Below, piece by piece: positions 39,335 through 48,244 of a stretch of 64,000 nt of DNA. The DNA is from Sphingomonas pituitosa NBRC 102491 (GTDB lineage: Bacteria; Pseudomonadota; Alphaproteobacteria; Sphingomonadales; Sphingomonadaceae). A model generated the notes under the pieces. The model did no database searches. It was not told where the DNA came from and worked only from the letters and a program-made list of their open reading frames with translations. Position 1 is the stretch's first letter; each line of letters starts with the position of its first letter. The stretch is taken from NCBI RefSeq assembly GCF_001598435.1, contig NZ_BCYY01000002.1:1-64000 (forward strand), written 5' to 3'. The position numbers and the translations under genes are program-made.

Positions 39335-42067
39335 ATGCGGCTACGCCTTATGTCGGCCTGTGCAGTGCCGGCACTCGTGATGGCGCTTGCAGCGCCCGCG
39401 CACGCTCAGGAAACCCCTCAGGATCAACAGGACACCTCGACGCCGTCGATGCAGTCCGATAACGAGATCATCGTCACTGCGCAGGGCCGCGCCCAGGCGC
39501 TGGCGGATGTCCCGCTGGCAGTGTCCGCCATAAGCTCCGACACGCTGCAGCAGACGGGCGCGAACGACATTCGCGCGCTCAACCAGGTGGCACCGTCGCT
39601 GCTGGTCTCCTCGACGGGCAGCGAGGCTAATGGCTCGGCCCGTATTCGTGGTATCGGTACGGTCGGCGACAATCCGGGTCTGGAAAGCTCGGTGGCCGTG
39701 TTCATCGACGGCGTCTACCGCTCGCGCTCGGGCATTGGGCTCAGCGAACTGGGCGATCTCGAGCGGATCGAGGTGCTGCGCGGCCCGCAGGGGACGCTGT
39801 TCGGCCGCAATGCCTCCGCCGGCCTCATCAACATCGTCTCGAAGATGCCGCAGTCGACCTTCTCGGCGGGCGCGGAGGCGACCTACGGCAATTACGATAC
39901 GATCCGCCTGCAGGGCTTCGTCAACGTGCCGCTCAGCACGAGCGTTTCGGGCCGGTTGGACGGCGTCTACATGAAGCGCGACGGCTTCTACCGCGACGTC
40001 ACCAACAATCGCGACGTCAACAATCGCGACCGCTATTTCCTGCGCGGTCAGCTGCTTTTCGAACCGACGAGCGACCTGCGCATCCGGGTGATCGGCGACT
40101 ATACGCATCGCAACGAGGAATGCTGCGGCGCCACCTATGTCGACTCGTCGATCAACCCCTATATCGGCAATCTGAACAGCCCGACCTCCAACAACATCGT
40201 CCGCGTGCTGCGCGATCTCGGCCAGCCGATGGCGGCGTTCAGCAATCCGTACAGCCGCAATCTCTATGTCTCTTCGGGGCGCAGCTATGGCGGCATCACC
40301 GAGGATTGGGGCGGCTCGGTCCAGCTCGACTGGAGCCTGGGCAATGTGAAGCTCACCTCGATCACCGGCTATCGCAACTATTTCTCCAGCCAGGGCGCGG
40401 ATACCGACTATAGCGCGGTAGACTTGCTCTATCGCGCCCCCAACGCCAATTCCTCGCGCGCGTTCGAGACGTTCAGCCAGGAGCTGCGCCTGAACGGCAC
40501 TGCCTTCGGCGAGAAGCTCGACTGGCTGGTCGGCGGCTATTATGCCAATGAAGACCTGACGTTGGTCGACAACCTTCGCTTCGGTACGCAATATGGCCGC
40601 TTCGCCACCTGCCGCATCGTCTCGGGCAGCGCGCTGTCGGCGCTGTACAATCCGGCTGCTGCCGGCTGTCTTGCAGCACGCCCGGCGCTGTTCGGCGCCG
40701 CGTCGTCGTCAATCTACGCCGCGTTCGACCGGCTGGACGGCATCAACGACCGCGGAACCACGCGCGACCTGTTCAAGCAGAACAGCCGCAACTGGGCGCT
40801 GTTCACCCACAATATCTTCCATGTCGCCAAGGGCTTGGATCTGACCGTCGGCCTGCGCTACACCAATGAGCGCAAGCGCCTGAACGCAACGTTCGGCAAC
40901 GACAACACCGCCTGCGTCGCAAACCAGAGCGCGCTGCTGCCGCTGCGGTCGGTGGCATCGCTCACTGCCACGATCGACGGCATTCTGGGCCTGTCCTGCC
41001 AGGGGAATTCGACGGCCGAGCTCAACGGCGCATCGATCCGCGACACCCGCAAGGAAGACCAGTTCACCGGCACCGCGATCCTTTCGTACAAGCCGACCGA
41101 CGACGTGTTGGTCTATGGCAGCTATTCGCGCGGCTACAAGGCAGGGGGCTTCAACCTCGACAAGTCTGCCCTCAAGGTGCCGATCCTGCCCTTCGCATCG
41201 GTCGGTGGTGCACAGGCGCTGGTCAGCAACCTGCAGTTCGCGCCGGAGACGAACAATGCGTTCGAGATCGGCCTGAAATACTCGACCCGCAAGTTCAGCC
41301 TGAACTTCTCGGCGTTCCGCCAGCAGTTCAAGAACTTCCAGCTCAACACGTTCAACGGCACCGTTTTCCTGGTGCAGAACATCAACGGCTGCACCGCGAA
41401 CCTGAACGGCGGCGATCGCGACCAGAGCAAGTTCAGCACGGCCACCAACTTCAACGCCGCGGCCTCGGCGACCGGCGTCTGTTCCTCGTCCAACGTCGGC
41501 TATGGCGTCGTGTCGCAGGGCGTCGAACTGGAAGCCTCGCTGGTCCCCGTCCGCGACTTCCGGGTGGGCCTGGGCCTGACCTATGCCGATACCCATTATC
41601 GCAACCAGCTGGTCGGCAGCGACAGCGGCGCACCGCTCGATCAGGCGCTGCGGCTGCTCCCTGGCAAACAGCTCTCCAACGCGCCGGAGATCGTCACCAC
41701 GGCGTCGGTCGCCTGGACGCCGAAGCTCGGCAATTCGGGCCTCAGCGGTCTCATCTATTTCGACGCGCGCATGACCGGCGACTATAATACGGGATCGGAC
41801 CTGTTCCCGCAGAAGATCCAGGACGGCTATACGCTGGTCAACGGCCGCATCGGCATCCGTGGGAAGGACGAGCGCTGGGCAATCGAGTTCTGGGGGCAGA
41901 ACCTGCTGAACCAGAACTACACGCAGGTGGTGTTCAACTCGCCCTTCCAGGAAGGCGCCGCCAGCGCGCCGTTCACCGATCCCAACTATCCCGGCGGCCG
42001 CCAGATCTTCTCGGCCTATCTGGCCGAGCCGCGCACCTACGGCATCACGCTGCGCACGCGCTTCTGA
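39335..42067 (+). CDS. TonB-dependent outer-membrane receptor
   Basis: Outer-membrane active-uptake receptor of 910 residues. Seen: a signal peptide ('LMSACAVPALVMALAAPAHA'), a TonB-box region 'EIIVTAQGR', a plug domain ('DVPLAVSAISSDTLQQTG', 'RIRGIGTVGDNPG', 'RIEVLRGPQGTLFGRNASAG') and a 22-strand-type barrel ending in 'YGITLRTRF' with terminal Phe. The plug resembles sphingomonad receptors often tied to siderophores, aromatics or plant compounds; the substrate is unknown. AGAGGA lies upstream of the ATG at 39335. There is no B12 riboswitch in front, so it is not obviously the B12 receptor. Confidence 0.93.
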   Translation: MRLRLMSACAVPALVMALAAPAHAQETPQDQQDTSTPSMQSDNEIIVTAQGRAQALADVPLAVSAISSDTLQQTGANDIRALNQVAPSLLVSSTGSEANGSARIRGIGTVGDNPGLESSVAVFIDGVYRSRSGIGLSELGDLERIEVLRGPQGTLFGRNASAGLINIVSKMPQSTFSAGAEATYGNYDTIRLQGFVNVPLSTSVSGRLDGVYMKRDGFYRDVTNNRDVNNRDRYFLRGQLLFEPTSDLRIRVIGDYTHRNEECCGATYVDSSINPYIGNLNSPTSNNIVRVLRDLGQPMAAFSNPYSRNLYVSSGRSYGGITEDWGGSVQLDWSLGNVKLTSITGYRNYFSSQGADTDYSAVDLLYRAPNANSSRAFETFSQELRLNGTAFGEKLDWLVGGYYANEDLTLVDNLRFGTQYGRFATCRIVSGSALSALYNPAAAGCLAARPALFGAASSSIYAAFDRLDGINDRGTTRDLFKQNSRNWALFTHNIFHVAKGLDLTVGLRYTNERKRLNATFGNDNTACVANQSALLPLRSVASLTATIDGILGLSCQGNSTAELNGASIRDTRKEDQFTGTAILSYKPTDDVLVYGSYSRGYKAGGFNLDKSALKVPILPFASVGGAQALVSNLQFAPETNNAFEIGLKYSTRKFSLNFSAFRQQFKNFQLNTFNGTVFLVQNINGCTANLNGGDRDQSKFSTATNFNAAASATGVCSSSNVGYGVVSQGVELEASLVPVRDFRVGLGLTYADTHYRNQLVGSDSGAPLDQALRLLPGKQLSNAPEIVTTASVAWTPKLGNSGLSGLIYFDARMTGDYNTGSDLFPQKIQDGYTLVNGRIGIRGKDERWAIEFWGQNLLNQNYTQVVFNSPFQEGAASAPFTDPNYPGGRQIFSAYLAEPRTYGITLRTRF

Positions 42068-42089
42068 CTTTCCTGGGGAGGAAAGCACT

Positions 42090-42122
42090 GGGCCGGGGGA
42101 GCGATCCTCCGGCCCCTTTTCC
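42090..42122 (+). terminator. Rho-independent terminator of the TonB-receptor gene
   Basis: GGGCCGGGGGA (42090-42100) pairs with TCCTCCGGCCC (42105-42115) around the tetraloop GCGA, an 11-bp stem with one G-T pair, followed by CTTTTCC. Confidence 0.85.
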
Positions 42123-42180
42123 TTGCACCGGGTGACGTGCGCAGGTCGGTCGGGTCAGGCGTCCTCCGCGCGCTGCTCCG

Positions 42181-44094
42181 TCAGTGGAGCAGGGCCGCGT
42201 CCGAAGCGCCGCCGCTTGCCGCCGCCCGCGTCTGAAGCAGTGGTGCCTTCGCCGCGCGCAGGATCTCGGTCGCGCGGTCCGCGCTTACCGCCGGGGAGAA
42301 CAGATGTCCCTGGCCAAAGGCGCAACCGATGCTGCGGAGCCGTTCGGCCTGGAGTTCGGTTTCCACGCCCTCTGCGATCACCCGCATGTCGAGTTCCTGC
42401 GCGATGTGCAGCACGCCTTCGACAATGGCGCGGCTGGCGCTGTTCTGCAGCAATTCGTCGGTGAAGCTCTTGTCGATCTTGATGAAGTCGACAGGCATGG
42501 TGAGCAGGTGGGTCAGCGAGGCATAGCCGGTGCCGAAATCGTCCAGCGCCACCAGCAGGCCCTGCGCCCGGAACCAGCGGAGCGTGTCGGCGACGACCGT
42601 GTCCCCCTGGCCGAGATAGACGGTCTCGGTAATCTCCAGCGTCAGATGGTGCAGGGGAACGCCGTATCGCCCGAACGTCTCCGGGATCATCTCGCGAAGC
42701 CGTGCGCCATGAAAGTCGCTCGACGAGAAGTTCATGCCGACATGCGGCGGCGCGATGCCGAGGTCGCACCAGCGGCGAAGATCGGCGGCAACGCGGTCGA
42801 GCATCCGGGCGGTGATCGCGCCGGCGACCTTTCCGTCGGTCGTCGCCTCGAAGAATTCGGCGGCGGAGACGATCCGGTCCGCGGTCCGCATGCGGCATAG
42901 TGCCTCGAAACCGAGGATTTCGCCCGTCTTCAGGTCGAACAGCGGCTGGTAATGGGGGAGCAGCCGATCCTCGGCGAGCGCGCGCTCCACCGCGTGGATG
43001 GCGTCCAGCCGGCGGGCCATGCGGGTCGCGATACCGGGGACGTAGCGGACATAGCTGCCGCGCGCGGTCTCCTTGGCGTGATAGAGCGCGAGATCCGCAT
43101 TGAGGCGGACCTGCTCCGCCGTTTCGCCTTCGCCTATCAGCGCGCCGCCGGCGGTGGCGCGGGGAACCACGTTGCGTTCACCGTCTTCCATCGGCTGCGC
43201 AAGCGCATCGAGCAGCCTGCGCGCGGTTTCGGCGGGATCGGCAAGGGCCGCGGGGCTTTGCAGCAGCACCGCGAACTCGTCGCCACCGAGGCGATAGGCG
43301 CGATCGGGCGCCGCCGCATCGGCCAGGCGGCGCGCCGCCTGGATGATCAGCCCGTCGCCGGCGACATGCCCGAAGGTGTCGTTGACGATCTTGAGATTGT
43401 CGAGGTCGAGGAGGATCAGCCCCCAGGCCCCCGGCTCGGCGCAGTCGAGATCGCCGAGCGAGGTGGTGAAGGCGGAGCGGTTGGGAAGGCCGGTGAGGCC
43501 GTCGAGCTGCGCACGCCGCACCTGCTGGGCACGCCAGATGTCCTGCTCGATCGCGATGGCGCAGAGATGGATGCAAACCTGAACGATCCGCTTCTCCTGC
43601 GGCGTCGGCCCCCGCGGGACGCGATAGTAGAAGGCGACCACCCCCGTCACGTCGCCGCGGCCGTTCTTGATCGGGTTCGACCAGCAGCCGCGCATCTCGA
43701 GAGGCCGGGTCAGGTCGAGGAACTTGGTCCAGTTGGGGTCGGTCTCGATGTCCGTGCTGACATAGGGCTGGCCGAGATAGGCCGCGGCACCGCAGGAGCC
43801 GACTTTGGGGCCGATCATCAGCCCGTCGATGGACTGCAGATAATATTCGGGCAGGCTGGGCCCGGCGACCGGATGCAGACGCCCTGCGACATCCACCCGC
43901 AACACCGTGCAGCGCACGTCGGGCAGCCGCAGCTCGACTTCGCGACAGAGCCTGTCGGTTGCCGATGCAAGGTCAACGCCTTTGGCGACCAGCTCCAAGA
44001 TGTTGTTCTGAAGCGAGATGTCCACGCCGGTCGTTACCTTCTGCAACTCGGTGCACCCTGCTCTGCGGGGGCTTGCCCGCTGGATAACAAGCAT
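42181..44094 (-). CDS. GAF-GGDEF-EAL cyclic-di-GMP protein
   Basis: Cytoplasmic signalling protein of 637 residues with no membrane helix. Order: GAF sensor (about 25-185), GGDEF (about 195-355, 'RLGGDEFAVLL'), EAL (about 370-620, 'GFEALCRM', 'MNFSSSDF', 'LEITETVYL', 'DDFGTGYASL', 'IKIDKSF', 'VIAEGVETE'). Both signature motifs are intact, so synthesis and breakdown of cyclic-di-GMP are both possible. The RxxD inhibitory site usually five residues before GGDEF reads AAPD, so feedback inhibition is probably absent. The ATG at 44094 is used; a GTG 20 codons later is an alternative. Confidence 0.9.
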   Translation of the reverse strand: MLVIQRASPRRAGCTELQKVTTGVDISLQNNILELVAKGVDLASATDRLCREVELRLPDVRCTVLRVDVAGRLHPVAGPSLPEYYLQSIDGLMIGPKVGSCGAAAYLGQPYVSTDIETDPNWTKFLDLTRPLEMRGCWSNPIKNGRGDVTGVVAFYYRVPRGPTPQEKRIVQVCIHLCAIAIEQDIWRAQQVRRAQLDGLTGLPNRSAFTTSLGDLDCAEPGAWGLILLDLDNLKIVNDTFGHVAGDGLIIQAARRLADAAAPDRAYRLGGDEFAVLLQSPAALADPAETARRLLDALAQPMEDGERNVVPRATAGGALIGEGETAEQVRLNADLALYHAKETARGSYVRYVPGIATRMARRLDAIHAVERALAEDRLLPHYQPLFDLKTGEILGFEALCRMRTADRIVSAAEFFEATTDGKVAGAITARMLDRVAADLRRWCDLGIAPPHVGMNFSSSDFHGARLREMIPETFGRYGVPLHHLTLEITETVYLGQGDTVVADTLRWFRAQGLLVALDDFGTGYASLTHLLTMPVDFIKIDKSFTDELLQNSASRAIVEGVLHIAQELDMRVIAEGVETELQAERLRSIGCAFGQGHLFSPAVSADRATEILRAAKAPLLQTRAAASGGASDAALLH

Positions 44095-44213
44095 GCCTGT
44101 ATAAATACGTAGAAATGTAAAGATGCGCGGTTAGGAGGCGCCATGTTCACGATCCTCAACCTCCGGGGCGCTTGCACGCGCCCACGCTCCGCCGGCCGTG
44201 CATGGAGGGTCGC

Positions 44214-44972
44214 ATGATCCGCGCGGGCATGGCAGCCGTGCTGTCGCTGGTCCTGGCGGCGACACAGGCCGGCGACACCCACCCGTACCTGACCGCCGAT
44301 CAGTATCCCGACGGAATGGCAATCCTGCCGCCCCCGCCCGCGGCGGGAAGTGCCGCGGCGCAGCTGGACATGGCCGTGTTCCGCGCGACACGAAAGCTCC
44401 AGGGGAGCGCCCGCTGGCGGATCGCCGCCGACGACGTCACCAACGATCCGCTCGGCCGGAACGCCTGCGCCATGCAGATCGTGCTCGATGCGGCGCGCGC
44501 GCCGGTGCTGACGCAGTTGCTGGCGCGCGTCGGGACGGGCCCGGTGGTGGGGAAGGTAAAGGCCGCGTACCAGGTGCCGCGCCCCTATCTGCGCGAAGAA
44601 GGCCCGATCTGCGAAGCGAAGACCGCGCACCTTGCCGGCAATGGCGATTACCCGTCCGGCCACACCGCCAATGGCTGGCTGGAAGCGCAGATCCTTGCGC
44701 AGGTGATGCCGGACAGGGCCTCCGCCATCCTGGCGCGCGGCCGCGCCTATGGCGAAAGCCGGGCCATCTGCGGGTCGCACAGCAAGAGCGCGGTGGAGGC
44801 CGGCTATCTGGCAGGCGCATCGGTTTTCGCGGTCCTCCAGACCTCGCTCGCCTACCAGCGCGATCTGGCAGCAGCCCGCCAGGAGGTTGCACGGCTTCGC
44901 GCCACGGCACCGCGGCCCGACGGGGCCGCCTGTGCCGCGGAAGCTGCGGCACTTCGGGTCCGCCCCTGGTGA
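44214..44972 (+). CDS. Class A acid phosphatase-like (PAP2 family) protein
   Basis: Exported protein of 252 residues with a signal peptide ('AGMAAVLSLVLAATQAG'). The PAP2 signature is present in order: 'KAAYQVPRP', 'GDYPSGHTANGW' and 'SRAICGSHSKSAVEAG'. The final motif normally reads SRxxxxxHxxxD; here the Asp is Ala, so the charge relay to the catalytic His is altered. A short coiled tail ('YQRDLAAARQEVARLRA') follows. GGAGGG precedes the ATG at 44214. It reads into a DUF5690-type membrane gene. Confidence 0.82.
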   Translation: MIRAGMAAVLSLVLAATQAGDTHPYLTADQYPDGMAILPPPPAAGSAAAQLDMAVFRATRKLQGSARWRIAADDVTNDPLGRNACAMQIVLDAARAPVLTQLLARVGTGPVVGKVKAAYQVPRPYLREEGPICEAKTAHLAGNGDYPSGHTANGWLEAQILAQVMPDRASAILARGRAYGESRAICGSHSKSAVEAGYLAGASVFAVLQTSLAYQRDLAAARQEVARLRATAPRPDGAACAAEAAALRVRPW

Positions 44973-45051
44973 GGGAGGCGCCGTTGACTGCGATGTCATG
45001 AAGCCGTCGCGCATGCAGGGCACAAGCGCGGCGATTTCTTGAGGAAGTGAG

Positions 45052-46359
45052 ATGGACGGTGACGGCGCGCCTGCCCGGGCGCAAACCGCTTCGGGCTTGG
45101 CGCTGTTCCTGGGCGGCCTTGCGGCGTTCGGCGCCTATTTCGCCATGTACGCGTTCCGCAAGCCGTTCGCGGTGGGCACCTATGCGGATGTCGCCGGCTG
45201 GCATTTCGCCGTCGATTACAAGGCGGCGCTGCTGATTGCCCAGGTGATCGGCTACGCCCTGTCCAAATTGATCGGCGTACGCGTGATCTCCGAAACAGGC
45301 CGGCAGGGCCGCGCCCGCATGATCCTGGCGCTGATCGGCACGTCGTGGATCGCGCTGGTCCTTTTCGCGCTGATGCCGGCACCGTGGAACGTCGCCTGCC
45401 TGTTCCTCAACGGCCTGCCGCTGGGGCTGATCTGGGGCCTGGTCTTCAGCTATGTCGAGGGGCGGCGTGCGACCGAGCTGCTCGGCGCGATGCTGTGCGC
45501 CAGTTTCATCCTGTCGTCGGGCGTGGTGAAATCGGTGGCGATGCTGCTGATGGGAGCGGGCGTGGCCGAACGCTGGATGCCCGCCGCGACCGGGCTTGCC
45601 TTCGCCCCGCTGCTGTCGATCGCCTTGTGGCAGCTCGAGCGATTGCCGCCGCCCGATGCGCGGGACGAGGCGGAGCGCACGGTCCGCGTGCCGATGCATG
45701 CGGCCGAGCGGCGGGCCTTTCTGCGCGCCCATGGCTCGACGCTGGTGATGCTCGTATTCGGCTATGTCCTGCTCACGGCCTTGCGCGACCTGCGCGACAA
45801 CTACGCGACCGAGCTCTGGACGTCGCTGGGCTATGGTGGCGAGGCGGCGGTGTTCTCCGCCAGCGAATTGCCGGTGGCGCTGCTGACGCTCGCTGCGCTG
45901 GCGCTGCTGATGCTCATCCGGGACAATCTCCGGGCGCTCCTGGCGATGCACGGGCTGATCCTGCTGGGTGCGGCGTGCCTGGGCGGATCGACGCTGGCCT
46001 TCCAGGCAGGCCTGCTGGCGCCGCTCCCTTGGATGATCGTGGCGGGCGCGGGGCTGTACCTGGCCTATACGCCGTTCAACGCGATGCTGTTCGATCGCAT
46101 GATCGCGACGATCGGCACGGCCGCCAATGCCGGCTTCCTGATCTATATCGCCGATGCCTCGGGCTATGTCGGCAGCGTGGCGCTGCTCCTCGTCCACAGT
46201 CTCGGCGTGCCGGACGTGCGCTGGCTGACATTCTTCATCGCCTGCTGCTATGCGGCCGCGGTCGCGGTGGGGATGCTCACGCTACTTTCCGCGCTGCACT
46301 TCCTGCGGGCGGCGCCGAACGGTGGCCTGCCGCTGCGGCGGGCGGGACTTTCGCTCTAG
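45052..46359 (+). CDS. MFS-like membrane protein (DUF5690 type)
   Basis: Integral membrane protein of 435 residues with about 12 helices. Seen: 'GGLAAFGAYFAMYAFRKPFA' in the first helix, reminiscent of organophosphate:phosphate antiporters, and 'GLPLGLIWGLVFSYVEGRR', 'LTALRDLRDNYATELW', 'YTPFNAMLFDRMIA'. These match an uncharacterised family annotated as DUF5690. The substrate is unknown. It follows the phosphatase by 79 bases, so a shared role in phosphorylated compounds is possible but unproven. It is the last gene before the first B12 riboswitch. Confidence 0.8.
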   Translation: MDGDGAPARAQTASGLALFLGGLAAFGAYFAMYAFRKPFAVGTYADVAGWHFAVDYKAALLIAQVIGYALSKLIGVRVISETGRQGRARMILALIGTSWIALVLFALMPAPWNVACLFLNGLPLGLIWGLVFSYVEGRRATELLGAMLCASFILSSGVVKSVAMLLMGAGVAERWMPAATGLAFAPLLSIALWQLERLPPPDARDEAERTVRVPMHAAERRAFLRAHGSTLVMLVFGYVLLTALRDLRDNYATELWTSLGYGGEAAVFSASELPVALLTLAALALLMLIRDNLRALLAMHGLILLGAACLGGSTLAFQAGLLAPLPWMIVAGAGLYLAYTPFNAMLFDRMIATIGTAANAGFLIYIADASGYVGSVALLLVHSLGVPDVRWLTFFIACCYAAAVAVGMLTLLSALHFLRAAPNGGLPLRRAGLSL

Positions 46360-46366
46360 GCCGTGG

Positions 46367-46395
46367 TTGATCCGATCCGGGTGTTGTCCTACCAA
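46367..46395 (+). promoter_or_regulatory. Candidate promoter for the first B12 riboswitch
   Basis: TTGATC (46367-46372) and TACCAA (46390-46395) are 17 bases apart and end about 10 bases before the riboswitch P1 stem. The -10 match is poor, so this is a weak call. Confidence 0.25.
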
Positions 46396-46404
46396 GGCAG
46401 GATG

Positions 46405-46605
46405 ATCGCGCCGGTGCCCCGACGAGGGGCTTAATCGGGAATGCGGTGCGGGAGCCTGGGCTCCCAAATCCGCGGCTGTCCCTGCAACTGTGAGCGGATA
46501 GCGCGATGCACTGGCCTCCACCCGAGGGGCAGCCACTGGGCCGATCCGGCCTGGGAAGGCGTGCAGCGCGCCGTGACCCGCAAGCCAGGAGACCTGCCGG
46601 CGTCC
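46405..46605 (+). promoter_or_regulatory. Cobalamin riboswitch 1 (permease leader)
   Basis: Adenosylcobalamin-sensing RNA. Seen: the complete B12 box AGCCAGGAGACCTGCC (46583-46598), the upstream core GCCACTG with GGGAAGG, the 5' CGGTGCC element, and a P1 stem CGCCGG (46409-46414) with CCGGCG (46597-46602). When B12 is abundant such RNAs turn expression down. The stretch 46606-46792 is a long leader before the permease; its first 60 bases are shared with riboswitch 2. No strong terminator hairpin is obvious, so control is more likely at translation. Confidence 0.95.
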
Positions 46606-46792
46606 GGTCGCTCTTGCCCTGGCCCAGGGGATGGCCGCGGCACGGTGTACTCCGTCTGAGCGACGCTTGAGCGGCGGGGGCCGTTCGTGGTCGCGTGGCC
46701 CGGTCGCTTGGGAAGCGTCCGGCCGGGGTGCACGACCGGCCGTTCGCGGTGGGCCCCGGCCAGGTCGCACGACGCCGCCGGAGTGCCCTCGC

Positions 46793-47815
46793 TTGTCTTT
46801 CCTTGCCCTGCGTGGCCGCGTGGCGCTGCTGTTCGCAGCCCTGGTCGCGGCCAATCTCGCCGCCTGGGGCTGGGCCTTCGCCCTGTTCCATGCCCAGCCC
46901 TTGATGCTCGGCACGGCATTGCTTGCCTGGGGGCTGGGCCTGCGCCACGCCGTCGACGCCGACCATATCGCCGCGATCGACAACGTTACCCGCAAGCTGA
47001 TGAACGACGGGCAGCGCCCGATCGCGACGGGCCTGTGGTTCGCAATTGGCCATTCGGGGATCATCGCCATCGCCTCCACGGGCATCGCGCTCACCACCAG
47101 CGCGCTGGCGGGCATGGGCGCGTTCAGGGAGGTGGGCGGCGTGGTCGCCACCTGCGTATCCGCGCTGTTCCTGTTCGCGATCGCGGCGATGAACCTGATC
47201 ATCCTGCGCTCGGTATGGAAGACGTTCCAGCATGTCCGTGCCGGTGGCGCCTATGCGGAGGACGATCTGAACCTGCTGACGGGCTCACGCGGGCCGCTGT
47301 CGAAGCTGTTCGGGCCGATGTTTCGGCTGGTCAGCAAGAGCTGGCACATGGCGCCGCTGGGTTTCCTGTTCGGCCTGGGCTTCGACACCGCGACCGAAGT
47401 CGCGATCCTGGGCATGTCGGCAGGACAGGCCGCGCACGGCGTCTCGCTCGGCACGCTGCTGGTGCTGCCGGCGCTGTTCGCCGCCGGCATGGCGCTGGTC
47501 GACACGCTCGACGGCGTGGTGATGCTGGGGGCCTATCAATGGGCATTCGTGAAGCCGATCCGCAAGCTTTACTACAACGTCACGATCACGCTCATCTCCG
47601 CGCTGGTCGCGATCGTGATCGGCGGCATCGAGACGCTGGCGCTGGTCGGCGACAAGATGGGCTGGACGAGCTGGCCGTTCGGGCTCGCGGTCGATCTGGG
47701 GGCGCATTTCAACGGGCTCGGCTTCGCGATCATCGGCCTGTTCGTCGGCTGCTGGCTGATCAGCTTCGCCATCTATCGCTGGCAGAGGCTGGACGAGATC
47801 GAGGTGCGCGTATAG
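46793..47815 (+). CDS. HoxN/NicT-family cobalt/nickel permease
   Basis: Inner-membrane high-affinity transporter of about 340 residues and eight helices. Seen: the signature 'RHAVDADHIAAIDNVTRK' (HX4DH), 'GLWFAIGHSGIIAIAS', 'LGFDTATEVAILGMSA' and 'FAAGMALVDTLDGVVMLGAY'. Position behind a B12 riboswitch and before the cob operon argues for Co2+ uptake. The start is uncertain: TTG at 46793 has GGAG 9 bases upstream and gives the usual family length, while an in-frame ATG at 46631, just after the riboswitch, would add 54 unusual Arg/Gly-rich residues. Confidence 0.9.
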   Translation: MSFLALRGRVALLFAALVAANLAAWGWAFALFHAQPLMLGTALLAWGLGLRHAVDADHIAAIDNVTRKLMNDGQRPIATGLWFAIGHSGIIAIASTGIALTTSALAGMGAFREVGGVVATCVSALFLFAIAAMNLIILRSVWKTFQHVRAGGAYAEDDLNLLTGSRGPLSKLFGPMFRLVSKSWHMAPLGFLFGLGFDTATEVAILGMSAGQAAHGVSLGTLLVLPALFAAGMALVDTLDGVVMLGAYQWAFVKPIRKLYYNVTITLISALVAIVIGGIETLALVGDKMGWTSWPFGLAVDLGAHFNGLGFAIIGLFVGCWLISFAIYRWQRLDEIEVRV

Positions 47816-47850
47816 AGCCGGGGGCGAAGGCCCGGCTTGGGCCCTCGAAG

Positions 47851-48046
47851 ATCGCGCCGGTGCCCCGACGAGGGGCTTAATCGGGAATGCGGTGCGGGAG
47901 CCTTAGGCTGCCAAATCCGCGGCTGTCCCTGCAACTGTGAGCGGATAGCGCGATGCACTCGCCCCTCGGGGCTGCCACTGGGCCGATCCGGCCTGGGAAG
48001 GCGTGCAGCGCGCCGTGACCCGCAAGCCAGGAGACCTGCCGGCGCA
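47851..48046 (+). promoter_or_regulatory. Cobalamin riboswitch 2 (cob operon leader)
   Basis: Second B12 riboswitch, nearly identical to the first from GATCGCGCC through the B12 box (48025-48040) and about 65 bases beyond. P1 is CGCCGG (47855-47860) with CCGGCG (48039-48044). Differences cluster in one peripheral hairpin. It begins only about 35 bases after the permease stop, with a GCCGGG/CCCGGC hairpin but no clear promoter in that gap. Transcripts from riboswitch 1 may therefore read into it. The leader 48047-48240 contains a small reading frame ending on the cobW start. Confidence 0.95.
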
Positions 48047-48073
48047 ACGGTCGCTCTTGCCTTGGTCCAGGGG

Positions 48074-48244
48074 ATGGCCGCGGCACGGTCTTGCTTCCGT
48101 TCGAGCGACGAAGCTGTGCGGCTGGGGCTGCACGGTCGCGTGGTGAGGGGTGCCTTCGCGCCCGCCCGTCGTCGCGCGCCGGCCGGACGTTGTTCCGGGA
48201 AGCCCAGCCCGTTCGCTCCGGCGCGGGGGGAAGACTGTTCATGA
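48074..48244 (+). CDS. Possible leader peptide before cobW
   Basis: An open frame of 56 codons starts at an ATG 34 bases after riboswitch 2 and begins MAAARS; the equivalent ATG after riboswitch 1 (46631) begins MAAARC. Its TGA overlaps the cobW ATG (ATGA), as in the coupled genes of the operon. The peptide is Arg/Ala/Pro-rich with no domain. AGGGG directly abuts the ATG, which is poor spacing. It may be a chance consequence of high GC and shared duplicated sequence. Confidence 0.25.
   Translation: MAAARSCFRSSDEAVRLGLHGRVVRGAFAPARRRAPAGRCSGKPSPFAPARGEDCS

Noticed and set aside
39335..42067. The TonB receptor as the B12 receptor BtuB
   Set aside because: It is distant from the cob operon, has no B12 riboswitch and its plug is like general sphingomonad receptors.
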